This document shows positions 1 to 8,642 of a DNA stretch of 64,000 bases, in pieces; positions within the stretch are counted from its first letter, which is position 1, and the number at the start of each line of letters is the position of its first letter. Under the pieces are notes generated by a model. It did no database searches, was not told the origin of the DNA, and saw only the letters and a program-made list of their open reading frames with translations. Position numbers and translations under genes: made by a program. The DNA is from Acidaminococcaceae bacterium. Its GTDB lineage: Bacteria > Bacillota > Negativicutes > Acidaminococcales > Acidaminococcaceae. The stretch spans positions 1 to 64,000 of the forward strand of contig JAFQZL010000023.1 in NCBI GenBank assembly GCA_017405945.1, given 5' to 3'.

Positions 1-136
1 AATCCGCTGCAGTGTGGATGCATCTTTTGATGATGCTTTCTTTATCCGGATCCAATTTTAACTCGCCTAATTCTTCTGTAATAATTTCAAAACTGCGCTT
101 TTCGATATCCATTGGCAGTACATTTTCCAGATTCAT
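1..136 (-). CDS. cbiC: Cobalt-precorrin-8 methylmutase, N-terminal part (cut by window edge)
   Basis: The first 45 codons are visible; the rest lies beyond the window. CbiC moves the methyl group from C-11 to C-12 of cobalt-precorrin-8 to give cobyrinate. The visible peptide contains IEKRSFEIITEELGEL and ends in IHTAAD, which matches the family's N-terminal signature (IE-RSF-II-EE...HTTAD). The ATG at 134-136 follows an excellent Shine-Dalgarno (GAGGAGGT, 142-149). It is the last visible gene of the cobalamin operon, but about 145 bp and a promoter-like sequence separate it from cobO, so it may also have its own promoter. Confidence 0.85.
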   Translation of the reverse strand, partial: MNLENVLPMDIEKRSFEIITEELGELKLDPDKESIIKRCIHTAAD

Positions 137-231
137 TTGATACCTCCTCGTTTCATGAATATTTATCGACGATATAGTTCCATGCGTTTGCGCCGTTTCA
201 TTCCGGTAAACGGAACTCTGACAACAATACT

Positions 232-260
232 ATTATACGCAAACAAAAAAATAACGACAA
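232..260 (-). promoter_or_regulatory. Predicted sigma-A-type promoter for cbiC
   Basis: On the minus strand TTGTCG (255-260) and TATAAT (232-237) are separated by 17 bp. The leader of about 90 nt to cbiC contains the small inverted repeat TTCCG-GTAAA-CGGAA near 201-215. This suggests cbiC can be transcribed independently of the riboswitch-controlled operon promoter. Prediction only. Confidence 0.5.
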
Positions 261-282
261 TATATCTTCCGTATCATTTCTC

Positions 283-819
283 TTATTTTTCAATTCCTTC
301 CCTGGCAGGAATTCCTTTATCAAAGGGATGCTTGCGTTTACAAATCTCTGAAACATAATCTGCCAGTTCCAGCAGATCCGGCGATGGGTTGCGTCCTGTC
401 ATCACCACTTCCAGATGTTCCGGCTTATGTTTCAGAAAATCAATCAACAGACTTTCATCCAACAGATGGGTTCCGCAGGCACCGATTACTTCATCCAGTA
501 CCAGCAGGTCTGTCTTTTCCTGACGACAGTACGAAGCCAGTTCCTGTATAAATACATTATGGCTTTGCAGCACTTCTGCCTTTTCCTGTTCATTCATCTG
601 GAACGAAAACTTGGCCAACGGCTTACCGCGAAACACCTTTACCCCCGGGAGCAAGGAAAGAGTATGCAACTCTCCCGTTTCCCTGCCTTTCAGAAACTGC
701 CCCAAAACAACATGCAGGCCCCGTCCGCTGGCACGCAAAATTAAGCCCAGCGCAGCCGTGGTCTTTCCTTTTCCGTCACCGGTATAAATATGGACCAGGC
801 CCAGTTTGCTTTTATCCAT
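283..819 (-). CDS. cobO: Corrinoid (cob(I)alamin) adenosyltransferase, CobA/CobO type
   Basis: The enzyme transfers the 5'-deoxyadenosyl group of ATP to Co(I) of corrinoids in the cytoplasm. The predicted protein of 178 residues has the family P-loop TGDGKGKTTAALG at about residues 14-26 and the LLVLDEVIGA segment near residue 110, and its length is near that of the roughly 196-residue family members. The reading frame opens upstream at 897, but the start MDKSKLGLVHIYTG at 819 is chosen because it aligns with the family N terminus and follows GGGAG. It is next-to-last in the cobalamin operon, after cbiP. Confidence 0.9.
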   Translation of the reverse strand: MDKSKLGLVHIYTGDGKGKTTAALGLILRASGRGLHVVLGQFLKGRETGELHTLSLLPGVKVFRGKPLAKFSFQMNEQEKAEVLQSHNVFIQELASYCRQEKTDLLVLDEVIGACGTHLLDESLLIDFLKHKPEHLEVVMTGRNPSPDLLELADYVSEICKRKHPFDKGIPAREGIEK

Positions 820-905
820 GTAAAGCACTTCTCCCTCTGAATTATAAAAAACGTCAGTCAGTATTTTATAACAGCACAACTCCGGCCAACAAGACAATCC
901 CTTAT

Positions 906-2444
906 CTATTCTCCCAGCCCTTTTTCCACGATTGCATAAACCTTTTCCATATCCAGGTTTTCGCGTACACTCTGTGCCAGCAGGTCATACTGATGCTGTT
1001 TATATTCCTGGTAATCAATTACCTTGACGTCGTCCATGCTCAGACCTTTTCTGGCCAGCAGCGCTTCCACGATTTTTGCGGCAATGCCTTCCCCGTCAAA
1101 AATGCCGTGGATATAGGTTCCGTAAACCTGCATGCCGCCCCGCACTGTCTGGCTTCCTTCCACAAATGGTTCCGCCTTTTCATTGATGGGCTCTACTGTA
1201 TTCAATGCTTTCGTCTCTTCCAGTTTAGTGATTCCGCTGTGGATCTCATACCCGTAAAATTCCCTGCCGTTTAAACCGGAGAAAATTCCTTCCACCCGGT
1301 TGAAATGCCCTTTCATCTGAATGGTGCGTTTATTCTCTACAAATTCCGTTTCCGTATTCAGCAGGGCCATACCGGTAGTCACGCTTCCCGCATGCCCGCT
1401 GTCATAGCCAAATGGATCGGACAGACTGCGCCCCAGCATCTGATACCCGCCGCAAATCCCAAAGACCACCGTGCCGTTATTCGCTTTATGCAGCACGGCA
1501 GTTTCCAGACCGTTCTGCCGCATCCACTTTAAATCATCTATGGTATTTTTGGTGCCGGGCAGGATGACCATATCTGGATTGCCCAGTTCTTCCGTGCTCT
1601 TAACATAACGCAGGGACACGCCGTCAATCAGTTCAAACACATTGAAATCCGTAAAATTGGACATGCGGGGGAACTTAATCACCGCGATGTCTATTAATGC
1701 ATTCTTACTTTTCACCTGGGTCAGTCGTTCCGATAAACTGTCCTCATCCTCAATATCCACATTCATCATGGGCAATACCCCGATAACCGGAATGCCGGTC
1801 TTTTCTTCCAACATGTCAAGACCGGGTTTCAGGATGCTCACATCGCCACGGAATTTATTGATGATGACGCCTTTTACCATAGCCCGTTCTTCCGGATCCA
1901 GCAGCATCAGCGTTCCGTAGATTGAAGCGAACACGCCGCCGCGGTCAATATCAGCCACCAGTAAAACGGGTGATTTTGCCATCCTGGCCATACCCATGTT
2001 TACGATGTCCTGGGCTTTCAGATTGATTTCCGCCGGGCTGCCGGCGCCTTCAATGACCATGATGTCGCTCTGATCCGCCAGAGTATTGTACGCTTTCATG
2101 ATATCGGGAATGAGTTTTGTTTTAAATTTATAATATTCCACAGCCGGCATCGTGCCGATGGCCACGCCGTTGACAATGACCTGTGAGCCGCTGTCACTTG
2201 TGGGCTTAAGCAGGATCGGGTTCATCAGCACGCTGGGTTTTACCCCGGCCGCCTCTGCCTGCACCACCTGGGCCCGCCCCATTTCAGCGCCTTCTGCCGT
2301 AATAAAGGAATTCAAGGCCATGTTCTGGGATTTAAAAGGATTGACCCGTTTCCCGTCCTGATGGAAAATCCGGCACAGTGCCGCCGTAACCAGGCTTTTA
2401 CCTGCGTTTGACATGGTGCCCTGTATCATAATCGCTTTAGCCAT
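906..2444 (-). CDS. cbiP: Cobyric acid synthase (adenosylcobyrate amidase)
   Basis: CbiP amidates the b, d, e and g carboxylates of adenosylcobyrinate a,c-diamide using glutamine and ATP. The N-terminal dethiobiotin-synthetase-like domain carries the P-loop variant GTMSNAGKS (residues 9-17). The C-terminal class I amidotransferase domain carries the nucleophile Cys of GICGGYQMLG (about residue 331) and the His of YGTYIHGIFD (near 440). The length of 512 residues is normal. ATG at 2444 is preferred over the GTG nine bases upstream because it has AAAGAGAG at good spacing and starts MAKAIMIQGTMSN like its homologues. It begins one base after the stop codon of the preceding gene, so the two are probably translationally coupled. 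Confidence 0.95.
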   Translation of the reverse strand: MAKAIMIQGTMSNAGKSLVTAALCRIFHQDGKRVNPFKSQNMALNSFITAEGAEMGRAQVVQAEAAGVKPSVLMNPILLKPTSDSGSQVIVNGVAIGTMPAVEYYKFKTKLIPDIMKAYNTLADQSDIMVIEGAGSPAEINLKAQDIVNMGMARMAKSPVLLVADIDRGGVFASIYGTLMLLDPEERAMVKGVIINKFRGDVSILKPGLDMLEEKTGIPVIGVLPMMNVDIEDEDSLSERLTQVKSKNALIDIAVIKFPRMSNFTDFNVFELIDGVSLRYVKSTEELGNPDMVILPGTKNTIDDLKWMRQNGLETAVLHKANNGTVVFGICGGYQMLGRSLSDPFGYDSGHAGSVTTGMALLNTETEFVENKRTIQMKGHFNRVEGIFSGLNGREFYGYEIHSGITKLEETKALNTVEPINEKAEPFVEGSQTVRGGMQVYGTYIHGIFDGEGIAAKIVEALLARKGLSMDDVKVIDYQEYKQHQYDLLAQSVRENLDMEKVYAIVEKGLGE

Positions 2445-2445
2445 C

Positions 2446-3576
2446 TTATTCACTCTCTTTCATTAAAAAGTCTGTTATGTCCCGGTATGTTTCAATGTAA
2501 CGGTTCAACGGATGCCCGGTTCTTGTTTCGGCGGCTATCACCGGTCCCCTGCCCCTGGTATGTTTTCCCGTCACGCTGCTGGTCACATGGTCGCCGCAGA
2601 CCACGATACGCAACGGTTCTTCCGCCGTGTCCAGCAGCGGCTCTAAAAACTCTTTATCAATGCGGGAAATGAAATCGGCCTTGCCCTCATAATCATGACG
2701 GTGCGCCGCTTCATCGGTCCCGTTAAAATGCGTCATCACGAAAGGGAAACGCGCCAGCATCTTACGGGTAACCGCCAGCTTTTCCCTGATATTTGTATCT
2801 GTGTCCGCTGTGCAGTACGAAAGTTCCGGCACTTCCATCTTCAATGCTTTTCCGATGCCCCGGACGATTTCCGTCTGGCAGACCAGAGCGCCTTTCCGCC
2901 CGTTCAGCGCTTCAAAAGACGGCATCTCCGTCCGGCAGGAAGCCCCCCAGGGGTACAGTCTGTAAGTAAGGTCATTGCGGTTGTACTGCTGCAGAATCTG
3001 ATCCGTTTCCTGCATAAACAGTTTCATGGCAAGGGAAGAAGACTTCAGTTCCGCCAGCAGTTCTTCCACCGGAAGCCCCATGCTTTCGTGAGGCGGCGCG
3101 GTCCGGATCCGCAGCACGCTTTCATTGCGGTCCATCACCAGCAGGTTCCGGTAACCGGACAGGTGAATAAACTCTATATCAGGCGTCAGGGAACTGAACT
3201 GTCCTGCCATGGTTTCCATCTCCCGGAAAGAAAGCCCCATTCCGTTAAAGGAAACCAGGCGGCCGCTGCTGTCCTGTGATACCACGTTGCAGCGCAGCAC
3301 CATCTCATACTCGGAAACATCCCGGTTCTGGGCCAGCAGTTCCAGATACGCCCTGTTAGTGGGAAACGCTTCTTTCGGAACACCCAGAAGCCGCAGGATG
3401 CAGGTCAGGCTTTCCGGCACTACATCATTTTCACAGATACTGACCTGAGACAGTTTTCCTTCCCGGATCAATCTGTCTATGTTAGGGTGAAACGCACGGG
3501 AAAACGGAGTCTGTCCGTTCCAGGCAGGAATCGGATCGTCACCCAGTCCGTCAATTAATATAATTAAACATGTCAT
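2446..3576 (-). CDS. ApgM-type phosphoglycerate mutase-like metalloenzyme in the cobalamin operon
   Basis: This 376-residue protein belongs to the alkaline-phosphatase superfamily branch that includes archaeal-type cofactor-independent phosphoglycerate mutase (ApgM). The sequence shows the N-terminal metal motif LIILIDGLGDDP (residues 4-15), FNGTDEAAHRHD (about 285-296) and the C-terminal metal motif VVCGDHVTSSVTGKHTRG. It is embedded between cobD (26-bp overlap) and cbiP (1-bp gap), so a cobalamin role is likely. A plausible inference is dephosphorylation of alpha-ribazole phosphate or adenosylcobalamin phosphate in place of CobC, since no CobC-type gene is visible here. Glycolytic mutase activity is the alternative. 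The family is clear; the function is not. Confidence 0.75.
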   Translation of the reverse strand: MTCLIILIDGLGDDPIPAWNGQTPFSRAFHPNIDRLIREGKLSQVSICENDVVPESLTCILRLLGVPKEAFPTNRAYLELLAQNRDVSEYEMVLRCNVVSQDSSGRLVSFNGMGLSFREMETMAGQFSSLTPDIEFIHLSGYRNLLVMDRNESVLRIRTAPPHESMGLPVEELLAELKSSSLAMKLFMQETDQILQQYNRNDLTYRLYPWGASCRTEMPSFEALNGRKGALVCQTEIVRGIGKALKMEVPELSYCTADTDTNIREKLAVTRKMLARFPFVMTHFNGTDEAAHRHDYEGKADFISRIDKEFLEPLLDTAEEPLRIVVCGDHVTSSVTGKHTRGRGPVIAAETRTGHPLNRYIETYRDITDFLMKESE

Positions 3577-4639
3577 GTTTCACAAGTTCCTTCATAATTT
3601 TGATCAGCTTACGGTTATCCCGGCGCGTCTTCACGGCAATCCGGTAATAGCCTTCAGACAATCCGTGATAGTTGGAACAGTCCCTGATCAGGACATGGTG
3701 TTTCTTTAACTTTTCCGGCCAGGGATAATTATGGGTTGTTTTAATCAAAAGGTAGTTGGCCGCGCCTTCGAACACCTGCAGCTTGATGAGGCGCAGCTGC
3801 GTTATCAGATACGCTTTTTCTACTGCGATCAGTTCACGGGTCTCCACAAGATAATCCGTTTCCTCCATAGCGGCAATACCGGCCGCCTGCGCCAGCGCGG
3901 AAACATTCCAGTCCTGTCCGGAAGCATACAGTTTGTCTATCAGGGCCGCGTCGGAAGTCAGGCAGAAACCAAGCCGCACGCCCGGTATGGCAAATATTTT
4001 CGTAAAAGCTTTCAGAATGATCAGATTAGGATAACCGGCCAGTTGGTCGATCAGTGTATAGTTCTCCCTGTCCTGGACAAAATCGAGAAAACATTCATCT
4101 ACCAGTAACGGGATATGCAGTTCTTTGCAATGCTGCAATATCTCTAACAGCAATGCTTTATCCATCAGTTTTCCCGTGGGGTTATTGGGATTGCAAAGCA
4201 CCACCATCTCTGTCCGCTTGGTAATTGCTTTCAGGATTTCTGAAGTAACAACAAACTCATCTTTTTCCTGTAATGTAAAATAATCTATCTTGCTGCCTGC
4301 TGTCAGCGCGGCCTTTTCATAATCCGCAAAGGTAGGCGCCAACACCAGCGTCCGTTTCGGCTGTAATGCAGTCATAAGCCGGAACAGTACATCGGCTGCC
4401 CCGTTGCCGCAGTAAAACATCTCTGCGGGCAGGGAAAAATACCGGCTGAGCCTGTCCCGCAGTTCCCTGCAAAACGGGTCCGGATAGTTCACACACCCCG
4501 CAATCGCTTCCCGCAAGGCACGGCGGACACCGGCAGGTATTCCCAATGGGTTGATATTCGCGGAATAATCCAACACATCCTTATTGCACTTTAAAGAAGG
4601 GTCACTGTATATATCACCGCCGTGAACATATCGGTACAT
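3551..4639 (-). CDS. cobD: L-threonine-O-3-phosphate decarboxylase (CobD)
   Basis: This fold-type I PLP enzyme, related to histidinol-phosphate aminotransferase, makes (R)-1-amino-2-propanol phosphate, the linker of the nucleotide loop. The sequence shows the N-terminal YVHGGDIYSDP and LDYSANINPLGIP motifs typical of CobD, CNPNNPTGK, VDECFLDF and the PLP lysine in LKAFTKIFAIPGVRLGF. The start at 4639 has a perfect AAAGGAGAG ribosome site seven bases upstream; the frame opens at 4684. The protein is 362 residues, normal for the family. It lies between cbiB, which uses its product, and the ApgM-like gene. Confidence 0.9.
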   Translation of the reverse strand: MYRYVHGGDIYSDPSLKCNKDVLDYSANINPLGIPAGVRRALREAIAGCVNYPDPFCRELRDRLSRYFSLPAEMFYCGNGAADVLFRLMTALQPKRTLVLAPTFADYEKAALTAGSKIDYFTLQEKDEFVVTSEILKAITKRTEMVVLCNPNNPTGKLMDKALLLEILQHCKELHIPLLVDECFLDFVQDRENYTLIDQLAGYPNLIILKAFTKIFAIPGVRLGFCLTSDAALIDKLYASGQDWNVSALAQAAGIAAMEETDYLVETRELIAVEKAYLITQLRLIKLQVFEGAANYLLIKTTHNYPWPEKLKKHHVLIRDCSNYHGLSEGYYRIAVKTRRDNRKLIKIMKELVKHDMFNYIN

Positions 4640-4752
4640 GAATAAACTCTCCTTTATCGAATGAATTGCAACGTTCCAATGCAAACAGCAAAACAGCTGC
4701 CTTTTGACAAGGAAAACGATAGCAGAAACTGCAAAAGCAGCAAAGCAACGCC

Positions 4753-5721
4753 TTATCCCGCTGCAAACAGATATATTGCACGCAACAGGCTGAAGCCAAG
4801 CAGTCCGGTAATGGACGTAAAGTACATCAGCAGGTTCATCTGCTTAATATGCAAAGAAGCCGCATGTTCTAAATCGTCCCCTATGGTTTCCTTATGCACC
4901 AGTTTACCAAAATAGTAATGGTCACCACCCAGCATCAGATGCAACGCGCCTGCCGCTACGGATTCCGTCTGGGCCGAATTGGGACTTAAATGATGGTACC
5001 GGTCACGCCAGAAAATTTTCCAGGCATTTTTTGCATCCAGCCCGGTAAAAAAACTGGCTGCCATCATACAGAAAGCACAGATGCGTGCCGGAATACAATT
5101 CGCTATGTCATCAAGCTTGGCAGCATACCGGCCGATATACAGGAACTTTTCATCCTTATAGCCGATCATACTGTCCATGGTGTTAATACCCTTGTATAAA
5201 AAAGCCAGCGGTGCACCGCCGATAAACATGTACAGCATGGGTGCGATTATACCGTCTGCCGTATTCTCCGCAACCGTTTCCACCGCACCCTTAATTACTT
5301 CTTCTTCCGAAAGCTCGGCAGTATCCCGTCCCACGATCCAGGACAACATCTTTCTCCCCATCGGAAGGTCGTGGGCTTCCAGCGCGTCATAGACCTTCAT
5401 GCTTTCATCACGCAGGGAACGGGTGCAGAAAATCTGGTAACACATGATGGTTTCTATCACAAAACGCAGCCAGGGGTGCACGGTTCCCGCAGCCAGCAAA
5501 ATCAGATACGGAATCGAAAAAGATAAGATACAAACAACCAGTACAAGGACAAATCCGCCCCGCAGCAATTTATCCGGGTCTGTTCCGCTGACAGCCCTCA
5601 CCCGTTTTTCCAGCCAGCTGATCAGGTTTCCGATTAAAATAATCGGATGGGGCCAGCCATGAGGATCACCGATTGCCAAGTCCAGCAGAAATCCGCAGAC
5701 AATGGCGCCTAACAACATCAT
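4753..5721 (-). CDS. cbiB: Adenosylcobinamide-phosphate synthase (CbiB)
   Basis: This membrane protein of 322 residues attaches aminopropanol phosphate to adenosylcobyric acid. Family signatures are visible: LDLAIGDPHGWPHPIILIGNLI at the N terminus (residues 13-34), ETVAENTADGIIAPM near 150, the NTMDSMIGYK segment near 180 and a tail with NSAQTESVAAGAL and LGGDHYYFG. Several hydrophobic stretches agree with a polytopic membrane protein. Two adjacent ATG codons (5719-5721 and 5716-5718) are possible; AGAGG lies upstream. It sits between cbiA and cobD. Confidence 0.95.
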   Translation of the reverse strand: MMLLGAIVCGFLLDLAIGDPHGWPHPIILIGNLISWLEKRVRAVSGTDPDKLLRGGFVLVLVVCILSFSIPYLILLAAGTVHPWLRFVIETIMCYQIFCTRSLRDESMKVYDALEAHDLPMGRKMLSWIVGRDTAELSEEEVIKGAVETVAENTADGIIAPMLYMFIGGAPLAFLYKGINTMDSMIGYKDEKFLYIGRYAAKLDDIANCIPARICAFCMMAASFFTGLDAKNAWKIFWRDRYHHLSPNSAQTESVAAGALHLMLGGDHYYFGKLVHKETIGDDLEHAASLHIKQMNLLMYFTSITGLLGFSLLRAIYLFAAG

Positions 5722-5825
5722 ATATAAAACGCCTCTTTAATAAAAGGATTGGTATTTCAGATAATATGAACAAATCAACATCAAATTCGCAAATACAAAA
5801 GTTCAAGAATAAACGGCAGAACGGA

Positions 5826-7205
5826 TTACTGTTCAGCGTGCTTCTGCTGATAACGGATGCAGGCTTTTACGAAATTTTCCGCAAACCTGATATTGCCCCA
5901 CAGATGCAGATGGGGATACCCTGCGTACAGCGTTCCGTTTGCCTGGGCTGCAGGCCAGGAAACCGCTTTTCCAGCCTTTTGCACCGTAAAGGCAGCACCG
6001 TTCTGATCACTGTCGGAATAATGAAATTCATGGGCATGAATGGAATCGCCGGCTTTGCACAGCATATTGTCTGTGTTCGCAGTCATATTGACATAACCGA
6101 AACGTACCAGCCGGTCTGTCATCCAACAGGTACCTTGCACCGCGCCTGCCCAGGGATATAATGTATCGTTGTCCCTGTAGCCTTCCATCAGATACATGAA
6201 GCCGCCGCATTCCGCATAACAGGGCAGCCCTGCCGCCAGTTTTTCGCGCAGGTCTGTAAGCAGCGAAGCATTCTCACTCAGCTGCTTTGCATATAATTCC
6301 GGATAGCCGCCGCCCAGGAATACACCGTCACATTCCGGCAACGCCGTATCCTGCAGCGGACTGAAGGGAACAATCTCCGCACCCATCATAGACAACAAAT
6401 CTAATGAATCCTGATAATAAAAGCAGAATGCCTTATCCTGCGCCACCGCAATTTTAACATTCCCTAACGGTGTAATATCCAACGGCTCATATTCCAGCGG
6501 CTCTGCTGTCTGAGCCAGGGCCACCAGCCCTTCCAAATCTATGGATTCCTCAGCCTGCTCAGCTAAGCGCTCCACAATGGTTTCCAGTGTTCCAATCTCT
6601 CCCGCAGTCACAAGACCCAGGTGCCGGCTTTCCAGATTGCATTCCGGCAGGTGCGGAAAATAGCCGAGCGCCTTAACGCCCGTTTCCTTTTCAATCACAT
6701 CTTTATAAAACAGGTACGTCATCTTTTTAATATTGTTGAAGATGACTCCCTGTACGTTACTGTCTGTGCGGAATTCCTTAAAGCCTTTTACAAGGGCAGC
6801 CATGGATACAGCTGCGCCTTTTCCATTGATAATCAATACCACCGGCGCTTTTACAGTACGTGCCAGGTCGTACGCGCTGGCTTCCGTGGTTTTGCCCATG
6901 CCGTCGTAAAAGCCCATGGCGCCTTCCAGGATGGCCACATCAGAATCTTTACTGTTTTTTGCCAGCAGCCGTTTTACATTCTCCGGACCGGTAAGAAACA
7001 AATCAAGGTTACGGGATTTTGCCCCAATCACCTTCGAATGGAACATGGGGTCTATATAGTCAGGACCGCTTTTGAAAGCGGTAACCCGCAGTTTTTTATT
7101 CAACAAAGCCCGCAGTACCGCACAGACCACTGTGGTCTTGCCGCTGCCGCTCTGGGGCGCCGCAAAAAGCAGCCGGGGAATAATCAGAAACGCCGTTTCC
7201 TCCAC
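5826..7205 (-). CDS. cbiA: Cobyrinate a,c-diamide synthase
   Basis: CbiA amidates the a and c side chains of cobyrinate with glutamine and ATP. The N-terminal domain has the P-loop APQSGSGKTTV followed by FKSGPDYIDPMFH. The C-terminal amidotransferase domain has the nucleophile Cys in PCYAECGGFMYL and a later FHYSD. The frame opens at a GTG at 7241 with no ribosome site. The GTG at 7205 is preferred because GGGGGAAGG precedes it and the protein then starts close to the conserved core (459 residues). The 112 bp between cbiET and cbiA show no terminator. Confidence 0.92.
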   Translation of the reverse strand: MEETAFLIIPRLLFAAPQSGSGKTTVVCAVLRALLNKKLRVTAFKSGPDYIDPMFHSKVIGAKSRNLDLFLTGPENVKRLLAKNSKDSDVAILEGAMGFYDGMGKTTEASAYDLARTVKAPVVLIINGKGAAVSMAALVKGFKEFRTDSNVQGVIFNNIKKMTYLFYKDVIEKETGVKALGYFPHLPECNLESRHLGLVTAGEIGTLETIVERLAEQAEESIDLEGLVALAQTAEPLEYEPLDITPLGNVKIAVAQDKAFCFYYQDSLDLLSMMGAEIVPFSPLQDTALPECDGVFLGGGYPELYAKQLSENASLLTDLREKLAAGLPCYAECGGFMYLMEGYRDNDTLYPWAGAVQGTCWMTDRLVRFGYVNMTANTDNMLCKAGDSIHAHEFHYSDSDQNGAAFTVQKAGKAVSWPAAQANGTLYAGYPHLHLWGNIRFAENFVKACIRYQQKHAEQ

Positions 7206-7317
7206 CTTCCTTCCCCCTTCCTGATCACATTTATTGAACACTAGTATGATATGAACGCGCCTGCATACAACAACGGTTCATACCTTACCGCATTTGACTC
7301 CGTCAGGTTCGTCCTGC

Positions 7318-8529
7318 TTACGCTTTTTTCACAGCCGTAATGATGTAAATCGGATTTTGCGCCATCATCAGGTTATACCTGCCCAGCTTTTTGTTATAAG
7401 CCGATGCAATGTTCACTACATCCAACTCATAATCCGGTTTTTCTTTGTAATAATTAACAACCGTACAAAGTGTTTCCAATGCAATCACATTAATTACAAT
7501 ACGGCATGACGCATTACGGGCATACAGGCTGTCCAGCATCTTCGCCATATTCCCGCTGCTGCCGCCGATGAACACACAGTCTGGCGCCGGAGTCTTTTCA
7601 ATCTCTTCCGATGCTTCCCCTGCTACAATTTCCATATTGTCGCAATGGAACCGCTCTTTATTCAAACGCAGAAGTTCCAGCGCGTCTTCCTTCATTTCAA
7701 AAGCATACAGTTTTCCCAGGGGCGCCTGCAGGGCCAGTTCCACAGAGCACGAACCGGTACCTGCTCCGATATCGTAAATAATGTCGTCCGGGCGCGGTTG
7801 CAATTTGGAAATGGAAACCGCGCGGATCTCCTGTTTGGTCATGGGCGCCTTGCCCCGGAGGAACAGACTGTCATCCAGACCGTGCACACCCTGCCGCAAC
7901 GGGCCGCCTGCCTTTTCATTTAAGATCATCATTACAGACAGGGACGGATAATTCCCTTCAGCGATTTCTTCCGCTGTACCGGTTACGATTTTTTCATCCG
8001 GATAAGACAGGTTGGAGCCAACATGAACCGTCACTTCACCCAGCCCCTGTTCACCCAACTGCCGGCATAATACCTGAGGGGAATTTTCCCCGCCGGTCAG
8101 GGAAAAGACTTTTTTATATTGCAAAACAGCAGAAACCAGATTCTGCTGCCTTCCATGCATGCTGATAATCTTCGCATCGTCCCAGGAGATCTGCAGCCGG
8201 GATGCGAAATAGACCAGACTGCTGATCCCGCAATAGCGTTTTACTTCACATTGAGGCAGTTTACCGGCAATGGTTTTTGCCAGACTGAAAAAGCCCACGT
8301 CGCCGGAAACCAGAATGCCTAACACATCCTTCTCTGCATCCGCGTTTGCAGCCACTTCTACCAGCTCCGCAAGTTTGATCGTAGGACAGACTTTTTTCCC
8401 GCTGCCGAACTGACCTACCATCCGTTTATCCCCGGCCAAAATCGTACTTTCGGCAATGGCTTTCCGGGCCTCTCCTGTCAGAAGATCCGGATTGCCGGGT
8501 CCGATTCCGATTACATTCACTTTCAGCAT
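7318..8529 (-). CDS. cbiET: Fused cobalt-precorrin-7 C5-methyltransferase / C15-methyltransferase (decarboxylating)
   Basis: A natural fusion of CbiE and CbiT (403 residues), like CobL. The N-terminal half is an SAM-dependent uroporphyrin-methylase fold protein with VIGIGPGNPDLLTGEA (residues 5-20) and LVSGDVGFFSLA. The C-terminal half, from about residue 210 (MTKQEIRAVSISKLQPRP), is a Rossmann methyltransferase with DIGAGTGSCSVELAL. Together they methylate C5 and C15 and decarboxylate the acetate at C12. The ATG at 8529 has GAGGAG seven bases upstream. It follows cbiJ, matching the order of the chemistry. Confidence 0.95.
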   Translation of the reverse strand: MLKVNVIGIGPGNPDLLTGEARKAIAESTILAGDKRMVGQFGSGKKVCPTIKLAELVEVAANADAEKDVLGILVSGDVGFFSLAKTIAGKLPQCEVKRYCGISSLVYFASRLQISWDDAKIISMHGRQQNLVSAVLQYKKVFSLTGGENSPQVLCRQLGEQGLGEVTVHVGSNLSYPDEKIVTGTAEEIAEGNYPSLSVMMILNEKAGGPLRQGVHGLDDSLFLRGKAPMTKQEIRAVSISKLQPRPDDIIYDIGAGTGSCSVELALQAPLGKLYAFEMKEDALELLRLNKERFHCDNMEIVAGEASEEIEKTPAPDCVFIGGSSGNMAKMLDSLYARNASCRIVINVIALETLCTVVNYYKEKPDYELDVVNIASAYNKKLGRYNLMMAQNPIYIITAVKKA

Positions 8530-8642
8530 GAACCGTCTCCTCATCTTACATAAACAACAATTAACGTAACCTGTAACTGTCAGATATCTTCTCTATGTAT
8601 TTCAAGCAACGTCAAACGTTCCAATTACAAAAAGCAATGGAT

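Noticed and set aside
4640..8642. Shared TTTG-ATTGGAACGTT-like sequence in two gaps of the cobalamin operon (near 4665-4685 and 8605-8630)
   Set aside because: The match is about 15 bases, with no symmetry, no third copy in other gaps and no extension; chance is a sufficient explanation.
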